NCBI GenBank assembly: GCA_016868485.1
Contig: VGGT01000001.1
Coordinates: 1-51,621, forward strand
Direction of reading: 5' to 3'
Length of the DNA: 51,621 nucleotides
Origin: Bacteroidota bacterium
GTDB taxonomy: Bacteria > Bacteroidota > Bacteroidia > UBA7662
Shown piece after piece: positions 31,606-39,789 of this stretch. The notes under the pieces are model-generated. The model ran no database searches. It was not told the DNA's origin and saw only the letters and a list, made by a program, of their open reading frames with translations. How positions within the stretch are numbered: the first letter of the stretch is position 1; each line of letters opens with the position of its first letter. Both the position numbers and the translations under genes were made by a program.

Positions 31606-31722
31606 TTAACCTTGTCTTTGCTTGTATTTCGGATTCTTCTTGTTGATGACAAAAAGCTTACCCTTACGACGAACCAAAATGCATTCCTCGCTTCTTTTCT
31701 TTACCGATGCCGTGACTTTCAT
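31606..31722 (-). CDS. rpmJ: 50S ribosomal protein L36 (zinc-free form)
   Basis: 38-aa protein read directly from the minus strand: it starts MKVTASVKKRSEECILVRR, continues KGKLFVINKKNPKYKQ and ends RQG. It is the smallest gene of the cluster. Zinc-binding L36 has three cysteines and a histidine; here only one cysteine remains, so this is the C-minus, zinc-independent form. It lies 13 bases after infA and 18 before rpsM, the usual spc/alpha junction. Confidence 0.95.
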   Translation of the reverse strand: MKVTASVKKRSEECILVRRKGKLFVINKKNPKYKQRQG

Positions 31723-31735
31723 AACGCTGTATAAT

Positions 31736-31951
31736 TTAAAAACGATAACTTATTCTACCCTTGGTGAGATCGTATGGTGACATCTCCACTTGCACTTTAT
31801 CACCCGGTAAAATCTTAATATAATTCATTCGCATTTTACCGGAGATATGACAGATAATTTGGTGACCATTCTCCAACTCGACACGAAACATCGCGTTGGA
31901 TAAGGCTTCCAAAATGGTACCGTCTTGTTTTATAGAGGTCTGTTTTGCCAT
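31736..31951 (-). CDS. infA: Translation initiation factor IF-1
   Basis: 71-aa OB-fold protein that occupies the A site during initiation. It starts MAKQTSIKQDGTILEALSNA and contains FRVELENGHQIICHISGKMR, YIKILPGDKVQVEMSPYDL and GRISYRF. A TTG at 31960 could add three residues, but the ATG at 31951 follows the secY TAA after one base and gives the family's usual start. It lies 13 bases ahead of rpmJ. Confidence 0.97.
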   Translation of the reverse strand: MAKQTSIKQDGTILEALSNAMFRVELENGHQIICHISGKMRMNYIKILPGDKVQVEMSPYDLTKGRISYRF

Positions 31952-31952
31952 A

Positions 31953-33314
31953 TTACCCAACCGGTGCGCCTGCCGGCATACGACCTTTAATCCGTCCCGT
32001 TTTCATGAGACCATCGTACTTGCGCATTAATAAATGACTTTCTATTTGTTGAAGGGTATCCAAAACAACCCCCACCATAATCAAGAGCGATGTTCCCCCA
32101 AAAAATTGTGCAAACTGACCATTCACTCCTGCTATGGTGGCTAAAGCGGGAAGTATCGCTACGATGGCCAGGAAAATCGAACCAGGCAAAGTAATTCGAG
32201 CCAAAATATCATCGAGATAGTCCATCGTCGCCCGACCTGGCTTAACCCCAGGTATAAACGCACCATTGCGTTTAAGGTCCTCCGACATTTGGTTGGAATT
32301 GACTGCCAGAGAAGTGTAGAAATAGGTGAAGACAATGATGAGAATCGCCAAAACCACGTTGTAGGTGATGCTTGTAAAATCAACAAAGGCTGAGACTACA
32401 CTCTGGCTTGCATCACTATCAGGGAAAAACTGAGCGATGGTAGCCGGCAAGAACATAATCGCTTGCGCAAAAATGATTGGCATTACACCTGCCGCATTCA
32501 CCTTTAAAGGAACATATTGACGTGTACCACCATACATTCTGTTCCCAACCACTCTTTTTGCTACTTGAATCGGAATCTTGCGTGTGCCCTGAACCAATAA
32601 AATTGAAAACCCCACAATAACTGCTAACATAACGAGCTCAGTGAGGAATGGCACCAAGCCTCCTCCACCAGAACCGACTCTAAACTGAAATTCCGCAATG
32701 AGGGAATCCGGAAGGCGCGCGATGATGCCCACCATTATGATCAGAGAGATTCCATTTCCCAATCCCTTATCGGTAATCTTTTCTCCCAGCCACATGACCA
32801 ACATCGTGCCCGCTGTAAGCACCGCCACCGTCGAAATCATGAAGCTAAAGTCGAGAGAATCTCCACTGCGCAAAATGATGGCCTCCATCGATTGTGCTTT
32901 CAAATTGATCAGGAAGCCCATTGCTTGTGCTGCTGTAATCACAATGGTTAAGTAGCGCGTGATTTGGTTGATTTGGTTACGACCACTTTCGCCCTCCTTC
33001 ATGAGCTTCTGGAAAGATGGAACAACCATGCCCAAAAGCTGAACCACTATGGAAGCAGAAATGTATGGCATGATACCCAGGGCGAAGACTGACGCGCGAG
33101 AAAATGCACCACCCGCGAACAAGTCAATCAGACCAGTGAGCCCGGCAGCCGAACCTTGTGGGTTCAACTCTTCTAATTTTACCGGATCTATTCCGGGTAA
33201 AACCACGTATGAACCCAAACGATAGATCAGAAGTAATCCTAAGGTCGTGAGTATCCTAGACCTGAGTTCCTCTATCCGAAAGATGTTCCTAATGGTGTCT
33301 ATAAAGCCTTTCAT
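31953..33314 (-). CDS. secY: Protein translocase subunit SecY
   Basis: 453-aa channel subunit of the Sec translocon with ten predicted membrane helices. It begins MKGFIDTIRNIFRIEELRSR; the plug region follows helix 1 (FAGGAFSRASVFALGIMPYI). The cytosolic loops have PSFQKLMKEGESGRNQINQ and RKIPIQVAKRVVGNRMYGG, and EDLKRNGAFIPGVKPGRAT is the late conserved loop. It lies 19 bases after rplO and one base before infA, the standard spc position. Confidence 0.98.
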   Translation of the reverse strand: MKGFIDTIRNIFRIEELRSRILTTLGLLLIYRLGSYVVLPGIDPVKLEELNPQGSAAGLTGLIDLFAGGAFSRASVFALGIMPYISASIVVQLLGMVVPSFQKLMKEGESGRNQINQITRYLTIVITAAQAMGFLINLKAQSMEAIILRSGDSLDFSFMISTVAVLTAGTMLVMWLGEKITDKGLGNGISLIIMVGIIARLPDSLIAEFQFRVGSGGGGLVPFLTELVMLAVIVGFSILLVQGTRKIPIQVAKRVVGNRMYGGTRQYVPLKVNAAGVMPIIFAQAIMFLPATIAQFFPDSDASQSVVSAFVDFTSITYNVVLAILIIVFTYFYTSLAVNSNQMSEDLKRNGAFIPGVKPGRATMDYLDDILARITLPGSIFLAIVAILPALATIAGVNGQFAQFFGGTSLLIMVGVVLDTLQQIESHLLMRKYDGLMKTGRIKGRMPAGAPVG

Positions 33315-33333
33315 AACCTAATACAATTGCAGA

Positions 33334-33783
33334 TCAGGACAAAATTTCGACGGAACCACCCGCCTGTTCGATGGCTGCCTTGGCACCAGCACTGAAAGCG
33401 TGGGCTTTAACTGCTAAACCCCTTGAAACAGTACCACGAGCCAATATTTTAATTCGTGCGGAAGAATCCACTACTCCATGCGACGCCAAAAACGCTGGGT
33501 CCACTACCCGAACACCGTATTGGTCCGCTAATGTCTCCAACAAATCAAGATTGATTGGGCTGTAAGAAACACGGAAATGATTCTTGAATCCAAATTTGGG
33601 AACGCGCAGTTTAAGAGGCATTTGACCACCTTCGAAACCTGGTTTGGTGCGGTAACCACTTCGGCTCTGATCACCTTTGTGACCACGTGTTGATGTTCCA
33701 CCACGGCCACTGCCTTGACCTCTACCAACACGCTTATTCTTTCTAACACTGCCCGCGGCAGGTTTCAAATCAAAAAGTTCCAT
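33334..33783 (-). CDS. rplO: 50S ribosomal protein L15
   Basis: 149-aa late-assembly protein of the 50S subunit. The glycine-rich, basic N-terminus includes RVGRGQGSGRGGTSTRGHKG, followed by GYRTKPGFEGGQMPLKLRVPK. The C-terminal domain ends VKAHAFSAGAKAAIEQAGG. It follows rpmD by a single base and precedes secY. Confidence 0.97.
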   Translation of the reverse strand: MELFDLKPAAGSVRKNKRVGRGQGSGRGGTSTRGHKGDQSRSGYRTKPGFEGGQMPLKLRVPKFGFKNHFRVSYSPINLDLLETLADQYGVRVVDPAFLASHGVVDSSARIKILARGTVSRGLAVKAHAFSAGAKAAIEQAGGSVEILS

Positions 33784-33784
33784 A

Positions 33785-33964
33785 TTAAATTGCTTCTACT
33801 TTAACCAAATGAGCCACTTTGGCCACCATTCCCAAAATTTGGGGATTTGAGAGATGAACGGCTACAGCGTGTGGGTGACGCAAACCAAGAGCTTGAAGTG
33901 TTCTCTTCTGACGCTCGGGTCGCCCAATTCCACTCTTAACCTGTGTAATTCTGATCTGTGACAT
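33785..33964 (-). CDS. rpmD: 50S ribosomal protein L30
   Basis: 59-aa protein read from the minus strand. It starts MSQIRITQVKSGIGRPERQK and continues RTLQALGLRHPHAVAVHL, which are L30 signatures. The stop codon (TAA) is one base before the rplO ATG, and rpsE ends ten bases upstream of the start, so it fills the rpsE-rplO gap exactly as in other spc operons. Confidence 0.96.
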   Translation of the reverse strand: MSQIRITQVKSGIGRPERQKRTLQALGLRHPHAVAVHLSNPQILGMVAKVAHLVKVEAI

Positions 33965-33974
33965 AATTCTTATC

Positions 33975-34493
33975 TTAACCGTTAAAAACGCGCGACAAAT
34001 TCATTCCTCTGTGGTGTGCTACCGTGGCAGGATCACGCAAATTGGCCAAGGCATCGATCGTTGCTTTGACCACATTGTGGGGGTTCGAGGATCCTTTAGA
34101 TTTGGCTAAAACATCCGTTATCCCTGCGCTCTCCAATACAGCACGCATCGCACCGCCTGCGATAACCCCCGTTCCGTGCGAGGCCGGCTTGATGTACACG
34201 CGTCCACCACCAAATTTACCTTCCGACTCATGAGGTATGGTTCCTTTAAGGACGGGAACTTTGATCAATGATTTCTTAGCATCATCGATTCCTTTGGCTA
34301 TTGCCTCAGATACCTCTTTGGCTTTCCCCAAACCATAACCCACGATTCCATTTTCATCACCCACCACCACGATGGCAGAAAAACTGAATGTACGACCTCC
34401 TTTGGTCACCTTAGCTACCCGTTGAACACCTACCAAACGGTCCTTGAGTTCAATTTCACTCGCCTTTACGCTTCGAATATTATTGGTTGACAT
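33975..34493 (-). CDS. rpsE: 30S ribosomal protein S5
   Basis: 172-aa S5, part of the mRNA entry channel and important for decoding fidelity. The double-stranded RNA-binding-like N-terminal domain shows LKDRLVGVQRVAKVTKGGRT and VGDENGIVGYGLGKAKEV. The C-terminal domain has PASHGTGVIAGGAMRAVLES and the end SNPHNVVKATIDALANL. It lies ten bases after rplR. Confidence 0.98.
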   Translation of the reverse strand: MSTNNIRSVKASEIELKDRLVGVQRVAKVTKGGRTFSFSAIVVVGDENGIVGYGLGKAKEVSEAIAKGIDDAKKSLIKVPVLKGTIPHESEGKFGGGRVYIKPASHGTGVIAGGAMRAVLESAGITDVLAKSKGSSNPHNVVKATIDALANLRDPATVAHHRGMNLSRVFNG

Positions 34494-34503
34494 ATATCTA
34501 CGA

Positions 34504-34857
34504 TTAAAAATCTAAACCTCCCTCACGGGCTCCTTCAGCCAAACCCTTCACGCGGCCGTGGTAGAGATAGCCATTCCGGTCGAAAACCACCTTGGAAATA
34601 CCCGCATGAACCGCACGTTCGGCCAGCAACTTACCAACCAAGGCTGAAGCTTCTACCCTACGAATTCCGTTAAGGGACAATGACTTGTCTTTACTACAAG
34701 CTGCTGCCAAAGTCTTTCCGGCCTTGTCGTCGATGATCTGAGCGTATATCTCATTATTGCTCCGAAACACTGATAAACGTGGACGTGTTGCATCACCAGT
34801 AATCCCTTTACGGATACCGCGGCGAATTCTATTTCTTCTGAGTTGTTTGGTAAGCAT
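34504..34857 (-). CDS. rplR: 50S ribosomal protein L18
   Basis: 117-aa protein that brings 5S rRNA into the large subunit together with L5. It has a basic N-terminus (QLRRNRIRRGIRKGI), then RPRLSVFRSNNEIYAQIIDD, LVGKLLAERAVHAGISKVVF and the conserved C-terminus YHGRVKGLAEGAREGGLDF. It sits nine bases after rplF and ten before rpsE. Confidence 0.98.
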   Translation of the reverse strand: MLTKQLRRNRIRRGIRKGITGDATRPRLSVFRSNNEIYAQIIDDKAGKTLAAACSKDKSLSLNGIRRVEASALVGKLLAERAVHAGISKVVFDRNGYLYHGRVKGLAEGAREGGLDF

Positions 34858-34866
34858 CTTATAACT

Positions 34867-35424
34867 TTATTTCTTGGAGGCAGATTTACCGGCTTTACGG
34901 CGCAAAATTTCATTTTGGAAGCGAATACCTTTTCCTTTGTATGGCTCAGGGCTGCGTAATGAACGAATTTTTGCAGCAACCTGACCAAGCAATTCTTTAT
35001 CATAACCACTGAGGGTAATCGTAGGATTTTTACCTTTGACAGTTTCCGTTTGGAACGATAATTCTTTAGGAATTTGCATGACAATATCATGCGAGTATCC
35101 AAGAGAAAGCTCCAGCAATGACCCATTGGCATTCGCACGATAACCAACGCCCACGAGTTCTTGGGTTACGGTGTATCCTGTGCTGACACCGATCACCATA
35201 TTGTTCAAGAGTGCCCGGTATAAACCGTGCAGCGCTTTGTGGCGCTTGCTGTCTGAAGGACGCCCTACCATGAGAACACCATCTTCAACTTTCACCTGCA
35301 TATCTGGATCAACTGAACGCTTCAGTTCGCCCTTAGGTCCTTTCACCGTAATGGCATTGTGATCAGATACTTGAACGCTGACCCCACTTGGCAGGGGTAT
35401 GGGTTGTTTTCCTATGCGAGACAT
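34867..35424 (-). CDS. rplF: 50S ribosomal protein L6
   Basis: 185-aa two-domain protein near the factor-binding site of the 50S subunit. It begins MSRIGKQPIPLPSGVSVQ and has ITVKGPKGELKRSV. The second domain shows ELVGVGYRAN, GYSHDIVMQIP and RSPEPYKGKGIRFQNEILRR. It lies 12 bases after rpsH and nine before rplR. Confidence 0.98.
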   Translation of the reverse strand: MSRIGKQPIPLPSGVSVQVSDHNAITVKGPKGELKRSVDPDMQVKVEDGVLMVGRPSDSKRHKALHGLYRALLNNMVIGVSTGYTVTQELVGVGYRANANGSLLELSLGYSHDIVMQIPKELSFQTETVKGKNPTITLSGYDKELLGQVAAKIRSLRSPEPYKGKGIRFQNEILRRKAGKSASKK

Positions 35425-35436
35425 ATTGAATTCGAA

Positions 35437-35832
35437 TTAATATACATAACACAAAACCTCACCACCCACATTCATCTGACGGGCTTCCTTATCGGCCATT
35501 ACGCCACGAGATGTGGATATAATGGCAATACCCAAACCATTGATCACGCGGGGCAACTCATCTGAACCCGAATATTTACGAAGCCCCGGACGACTTACCC
35601 TCCGAAGCTGCCGAATCACGGGCTCATTGGTACCGGGCAAATACTTAAGGGCGATTTTGATCGTACCCTGTACGCCGTCATCAACGAATTTGTACTGGCT
35701 GATGTAGCCCTTCTCGTACAACACCCGGGTAATTTCCCTCTTTGTGTTGGACGCTGGCACCTCAACTACCCTGTGGCTTGCCTTCAGGGCATTACGCAAA
35801 CGCGTAAGATAATCTGCTATTGGATCTGTCAT
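35437..35832 (-). CDS. rpsH: 30S ribosomal protein S8
   Basis: 131-aa 16S rRNA-binding protein of the central domain; in E. coli it represses the spc operon. It begins MTDPIADYLTRLRNALKASH, has VPASNTKREITRVLYEKGYI, and the C-terminal RNA-binding motif GLGIAIISTSRGVMADKEAR. It lies 19 bases after rpsN. I did not identify a repressor-binding structure in the mRNA. Confidence 0.98.
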   Translation of the reverse strand: MTDPIADYLTRLRNALKASHRVVEVPASNTKREITRVLYEKGYISQYKFVDDGVQGTIKIALKYLPGTNEPVIRQLRRVSRPGLRKYSGSDELPRVINGLGIAIISTSRGVMADKEARQMNVGGEVLCYVY

Positions 35833-35851
35833 GAATGATTGATTGTACTGA

Positions 35852-36121
35852 TTACCAACTTCCTTTTGTTACACCTGGGATTTTTCCCTCAGAAGCCATT
35901 TTACGGAACAACACACGGGAAATACCAAACTGGCGCATAAAACCTCTGGGACGACCAGAAATCATACAACGGTTGTGCAATCGCACGGGTGAAGCACTTT
36001 TAGGCAACTTCTGAAGTCCAAGAAAATCTCCCTCTTCCTTCAGTTTGGCTCTTTTGGCTGCATAGCGCGCCACCATCGCCTGTTTTTTACGGTCTCTCGC
36101 CTTAATACCTTCTTTGGCCAT
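35852..36121 (-). CDS. rpsN: 30S ribosomal protein S14 (zinc-free form)
   Basis: 89-aa S14 of the head of the 30S subunit. It begins MAKEGIKARDRKKQAMVARY and ends with the conserved RPRGFMRQFGISRVLFRKM and GKIPGVTKGSW. The protein is the long version and has only one cysteine, so it lacks the zinc ribbon of the short type; with the zinc-free L36 this makes two zinc-independent proteins in the cluster. Confidence 0.97.
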   Translation of the reverse strand: MAKEGIKARDRKKQAMVARYAAKRAKLKEEGDFLGLQKLPKSASPVRLHNRCMISGRPRGFMRQFGISRVLFRKMASEGKIPGVTKGSW

Positions 36122-36132
36122 GAGCTGTTTAT

Positions 36133-36690
36133 TTAATTTTTTGAAGATTTGAAAGGCATTCCCATTTCAGCCAGTAATGTCTTGGCCTCTTCGTCGGTCT
36201 TTGCCGTTGTTACGAAAGTGATGTCCATACCTGTAATTCGACTCACCTTATCGATGTTGATTTCCGGGAAAATAATATGCTCGTTCACCCCCATCGTGTA
36301 ATTACCCCGACCATCAAAGCCTTTTGGGTTGATGCCTCTGAAGTCCCGAACCCTAGGAAGGGCCACCGAAGTCAATCGATCCATGAACTCATACATACGA
36401 TCGCTGCGGAGGGTCACTTTCGCACCGATGGGTAGGTTTTCCCTTAATTTGAAGTTAGAAATGGCCTTTTTCGATTTGGTTGGGACAGCTTTTTGACCAG
36501 CAATCAGGCTCATTTCCTGAACCGCCGCATCAACCAATTTCTTGTCGGAAACAGCCGCACCCACACCCTGATTGATGGCTATTTTAACCAATCGGGGAAC
36601 CTCCATCGCGTTCTTGTAACCAAACTTTTCTTTCAACGCCGGCACTACCTGATCGTAGTATTTTTTCTTTAATCTAATTTCGTAGCTCAT
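36133..36690 (-). CDS. rplE: 50S ribosomal protein L5
   Basis: 185-aa protein that binds 5S rRNA and contacts P-site tRNA. Motifs: FGYKNAMEVPRLVKIAINQG, PTKSKKAISNFKLRENLPIG, TLRSDRMYEFMDRLTSVALP and FDGRGNYTMGVNEHIIFPEI. The ATG at 36690 overlaps the rplX TGA by one base (TGATG). A GTG three bases earlier is also in frame, but the ATG is preferred. Confidence 0.97.
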   Translation of the reverse strand: MSYEIRLKKKYYDQVVPALKEKFGYKNAMEVPRLVKIAINQGVGAAVSDKKLVDAAVQEMSLIAGQKAVPTKSKKAISNFKLRENLPIGAKVTLRSDRMYEFMDRLTSVALPRVRDFRGINPKGFDGRGNYTMGVNEHIIFPEINIDKVSRITGMDITFVTTAKTDEEAKTLLAEMGMPFKSSKN

Positions 36691-37010
36691 CACTTGATTA
36701 TTTCACCTGTTTTCTTTGAAAAACGCACCCTATTTCCTTGGGCATCCAATTTACGCCCTACCTTAGTGGCCGTATTGCCTACCATCAACATCAGATTAGA
36801 CAAATCAATTGGCGCTTCCTTTTTAACAATACTGCCGTTGGGAGAAGCTGCATTGGGTTTGGTGTGACGAGAGACGATTCGAATGCCCTCAACCAATGCT
36901 TTGCCTTCATCAGGAAGCATCTGAAGGACACGTCCTGTCTTCCCCTTATCATCACCAGCAATAACCTTAACAGTATCACCCTTTTTTAATTTCCATTTTG
37001 TTCCAGACAT
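36690..37010 (-). CDS. rplX: 50S ribosomal protein L24
   Basis: 106-aa assembly initiator protein with a KOW motif: WKLKKGDTVKVIAGDDKGKT at the N-terminus, followed by GRVLQMLPDEGKALVEGI and RHTKPNAASPNGSIVKKEAP. It lies 11 bases after rplN, and its stop overlaps the rplE start by one base. Confidence 0.97.
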   Translation of the reverse strand: MSGTKWKLKKGDTVKVIAGDDKGKTGRVLQMLPDEGKALVEGIRIVSRHTKPNAASPNGSIVKKEAPIDLSNLMLMVGNTATKVGRKLDAQGNRVRFSKKTGEIIK

Positions 37011-37021
37011 CGGAATATGAT

Positions 37022-37390
37022 TTAAAGTACCTCAGGGGCAAGTGAAACAATCTTCATAAACAACTTCTCGCGCAGTTCACGGGCCACAGGACCGAAAATA
37101 CGTGTGCCACGTGGCTCATCTTGGGCGTTCAGCAATACGACCGCATTGTCATCGAATCGGATATAAGATCCATCACGTCGACGTACTTCTTTACGGGTGC
37201 GTACAACAACTGCTTTTGACACAGTGCCTTTCTTCGCATTACCTGAAGGTATGGCTGACTTCACAGAAACAACCACCTTATCGCCAATAGAAGCATAACG
37301 CCGACCCGTTCCACCCAAAACACGAATGACAAGGACCTCCTTTGCGCCGCTGTTATCGGCTACACTCATTCTACTTTCCTGTTGTACCAT
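37022..37390 (-). CDS. rplN: 50S ribosomal protein L14
   Basis: 122-aa protein at the subunit interface. It begins MVQQESRMSVADNSGAKEVL and shows GGTGRRYASIGDKVVVSVK, KAVVVRTRKEVRRRDGSYI and RGTRIFGPVARELRE. It follows rpsQ with a single intervening base and precedes rplX. Confidence 0.98.
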   Translation of the reverse strand: MVQQESRMSVADNSGAKEVLVIRVLGGTGRRYASIGDKVVVSVKSAIPSGNAKKGTVSKAVVVRTRKEVRRRDGSYIRFDDNAVVLLNAQDEPRGTRIFGPVARELREKLFMKIVSLAPEVL

Positions 37391-37391
37391 C

Positions 37392-37652
37392 TTATTTAGC
37401 CTTTTCTATAATTTCTACAAGTCTCCAACGCTTAAGCTTACTCAACGGACGGGTCTCCATAATGCGCACCACATCACCCACTCCACACTCATTCTTCTCA
37501 TCATGGGCGTGAAATTTTTTGGTACTTTTCATGAACTTACCGTATATCGGATGCTTCAGCTTACGCTCAACCACTACGGTGATGGTTTTCTCCATCTTAT
37601 TCGAAACCACGTTACCCACGCGCTCCTTTCTGAATTTTCTTTCCAATTCCAT
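37392..37652 (-). CDS. rpsQ: 30S ribosomal protein S17
   Basis: 86-aa OB-fold protein of the 30S body. The motif GNVVSNKMEKTITVVVERKL is followed by HPIYGKFMKSTKKFHAHDEK and the conserved CGVGDVVRIMETRPLSKLK. It lies 13 bases after rpmC and one before rplN. Confidence 0.98.
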   Translation of the reverse strand: MELERKFRKERVGNVVSNKMEKTITVVVERKLKHPIYGKFMKSTKKFHAHDEKNECGVGDVVRIMETRPLSKLKRWRLVEIIEKAK

Positions 37653-37665
37653 GTACTTCCTAATT

Positions 37666-37875
37666 TTATGATTGAGCGGTCAAATTTTCCAATTCACGTC
37701 GACGAATCTCAGTGAGCATACGTGCAATAAATCTCCTGGTCTGTCCTATTTTGGCCGTACTCTCGGCCGCAGACAAAGCATTACCAAAGCGCAAACGTGT
37801 GAGCGTCTTACGCTCTTCCGCAACCCGTTCCACGAGTTCGGTAGACGAAAAGTCTTTAATGGCTGAATTTTTCAT
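37666..37875 (-). CDS. rpmC: 50S ribosomal protein L29
   Basis: 69-aa helical protein near the tunnel exit, part of the docking site for trigger factor and SRP. It contains SSTELVERVAEERKTLTRLR and IGQTRRFIARMLTEIRRREL. It lies between rplP (eight bases) and rpsQ (13 bases), as in most S10 operons. Confidence 0.96.
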   Translation of the reverse strand: MKNSAIKDFSSTELVERVAEERKTLTRLRFGNALSAAESTAKIGQTRRFIARMLTEIRRRELENLTAQS

Positions 37876-37883
37876 ACCGCAGT

Positions 37884-38303
37884 TTATTCGGAATAATCGC
37901 GTTTAACAATAAATGAAGTGCTCACAGGCAACTTCTGGGCTGCAAGACGCATAGCCTCCTTGGCGACGTGCAAAGGTACTCCATCCGCCTCAAAAATCAA
38001 AGTACCCGGCTTCACCACAGCAACCCAATACTCAGGTGCACCTTTACCCTTACCCATTCGAACTTCTGCAGGCTTTTTGGTAATCGGCTTATCCGGAAAA
38101 ATACGAATCCAAACTTGACCTTCTCTTTTCATAAAACGAGTCACCGCAATACGGGCCGCTTCTATTTGTCGGGAAGTAATCCACTTGGCTTCGAGCGATT
38201 TAAGGCCAAAACTACCAAATGCAATCTCTGCTCCACGCGTAGCCATACCATGGATTCTACCCTTGTGGGTTTTTCTAAATCGGGTTCTCTTCGGCTGTAA
38301 CAT
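37884..38303 (-). CDS. rplP: 50S ribosomal protein L16
   Basis: 139-aa protein at the A site near the peptidyl transferase centre. It begins MLQPKRTRFRKTHKGRIHG and has GLKSLEAKWITSRQIEAARI and DKPITKKPAEVRMGKGKGAP, the latter containing the arginine hydroxylated in E. coli. The 28-base gap to rpsC is the largest inside the cluster. Confidence 0.98.
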   Translation of the reverse strand: MLQPKRTRFRKTHKGRIHGMATRGAEIAFGSFGLKSLEAKWITSRQIEAARIAVTRFMKREGQVWIRIFPDKPITKKPAEVRMGKGKGAPEYWVAVVKPGTLIFEADGVPLHVAKEAMRLAAQKLPVSTSFIVKRDYSE

Positions 38304-38331
38304 ATCTATTCTCTATGACAATTAATTTCAA

Positions 38332-39144
38332 TTATGCTCTAGGACGTCCACCGCCTGGTTTTCCACCGCCTCTGCGCTCTCCTCCACGATCACCCCGCTC
38401 GCCTCGGTCGCTTCTACCACCCCTGCGATCTCCGCGACCATCGCGTCCACCCAGACGATCACCTCCGCGGCCTCCGCCGCCACCCGTTGAGGAACCGGTG
38501 ACTGGTGATAAATCGCGCTTACCAAAGACTTCACCTTTAAAGATCCAAACCTTTACGCCTATTTTCCCATAAACAGTTTGGGCTTCACGCAATGCATAAT
38601 CGATGTCAGCACGCAAGGTGTGCAACGGAATTCTTCCCTCCTTATACTGCTCTGAACGGGCAATCTCTGCGCCTCCAAGGCGACCAGATACCATTACTTT
38701 AATGCCTTCAGCACTCGTGCGCATTGTGGATGCGATGGACATTTTCATGGCACGGCGGAAAGAGACACGAGCCTCCAATTGACGGGCAATGCCTTCTGCA
38801 ACCAATGCTGCGTCCATTTCAGGACGGCGGATTTCAAAAACATTTAAGGCCACGTCAGATTGGGTAAGTTTCTTCAACTCTTCCCTAATCTTTTCAATCT
38901 CAGCACCCCCCTTACCAATCACGACACCCGGGCGGCTCGTATGAATGGTGACCGTGATCTTCTGAAATGAACGTTCAATGATGATTCGTGCGATACCGGT
39001 ATTATCGATACGTGCGCTGATGTATTTGCGGATTTTTTCATCGCCGATCAATTTTTCAGCGAATTTCTTGCCACCATACCAATTGGATTCCCAACCTCTG
39101 ATGTAGCCCAGGCGAAGGCTGACTGGATTTGCTTTTTGTCCCAT
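38332..39144 (-). CDS. rpsC: 30S ribosomal protein S3 with RG-rich tail
   Basis: 270-aa S3, which helps form the mRNA entry channel and its helicase activity. It begins MGQKANPVSLRLGYIRGWES. The KH domain has the loop SRPGVVIGKGGAEIEKIRE, and the C-terminal domain shows RRAMKMSIASTMRTSAEGIK and GRIPLHTLRADIDYALREA. E. coli S3 has 233 residues. Here the last ~50 residues are almost only Gly, Arg, Asp and Ser, with many GGR/RGG-like steps and the end PGGGRPRA. Such tails occur on S3 in some Bacteroidota. A role in RNA contact near the mRNA entrance is inferred. Confidence 0.97.
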   Translation of the reverse strand: MGQKANPVSLRLGYIRGWESNWYGGKKFAEKLIGDEKIRKYISARIDNTGIARIIIERSFQKITVTIHTSRPGVVIGKGGAEIEKIREELKKLTQSDVALNVFEIRRPEMDAALVAEGIARQLEARVSFRRAMKMSIASTMRTSAEGIKVMVSGRLGGAEIARSEQYKEGRIPLHTLRADIDYALREAQTVYGKIGVKVWIFKGEVFGKRDLSPVTGSSTGGGGGRGGDRLGGRDGRGDRRGGRSDRGERGDRGGERRGGGKPGGGRPRA

Positions 39145-39149
39145 ATCTA

Positions 39150-39506
39150 TTATTCTACATTAGTAGGCCGTGAATCCACAACCAGAGTTATGTGGTTTGA
39201 GCGCTTACGGATTCGATGACCTCGACCCTGAGGAGCCGGACGGAGTCGCTTAAGCATACGACCTTCGTCGACTTGAATCCGCTTAACGTACAGCCCCGCT
39301 TCTTCCAACGACGTATCTGAATTAGACTTCTCCCAGTTGGAAATAGCTGAGAGCAATAATTTTTCCATATTGATCGACGCATGTTTCTTCGAAAACCGAA
39401 GAATACCCGTGGCCCTGTCTATTTGCTGACCCCTGATGAGGTCGGCCAACAGACGCATCTTGCGGGGCGAGGTAGGACAATCTCGGAGTATGGCTACTGC
39501 TTCCAT
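39150..39506 (-). CDS. rplV: 50S ribosomal protein L22
   Basis: 118-aa protein lining the exit tunnel. Motifs: CPTSPRKMRLLADLIRGQQI, KHASINMEKLLLSAISNWEK and the tunnel hairpin RMLKRLRPAPQGRGHRIRKR. The ATG shares one base with the rpsS stop region, so the two genes touch. Confidence 0.98.
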   Translation of the reverse strand: MEAVAILRDCPTSPRKMRLLADLIRGQQIDRATGILRFSKKHASINMEKLLLSAISNWEKSNSDTSLEEAGLYVKRIQVDEGRMLKRLRPAPQGRGHRIRKRSNHITLVVDSRPTNVE

Positions 39507-39784
39507 TATTTTTTGCCTTTATCTTTTTTATTGGAGTGACCACGGAAGGTGCGGGTTGGTGAGAACTCACCCAATTTATGACCCACCATATTTTCCGTTA
39601 CGTAAACGGGTATAAATTTATTCCCATTGTGCACAGCAAAAGTGTGCCCAACAAATTCGGGGATAATCATTGACCGACGTGACCATGTTTTAATTACGGT
39701 CTTCCGGGTGGCTCCGTTCATCACAGTGACCTTATTTTCTAAGGTATACTCGACGAATGGGCCTTTTTTAAGTGAACGAGCCAT
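39506..39784 (-). CDS. rpsS: 30S ribosomal protein S19
   Basis: 92-aa head protein of the 30S subunit. It begins MARSLKKGPFVEYTLENKV and has TWSRRSMIIPEFVGHTFAVH, KFIPVYVTENMVGHKLGEFS and PTRTFRGHSNKKDKGKK. It lies five bases after rplB and ends at the first base of rplV. Confidence 0.98.
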   Translation of the reverse strand: MARSLKKGPFVEYTLENKVTVMNGATRKTVIKTWSRRSMIIPEFVGHTFAVHNGNKFIPVYVTENMVGHKLGEFSPTRTFRGHSNKKDKGKK

Positions 39785-39789
39785 ATATA

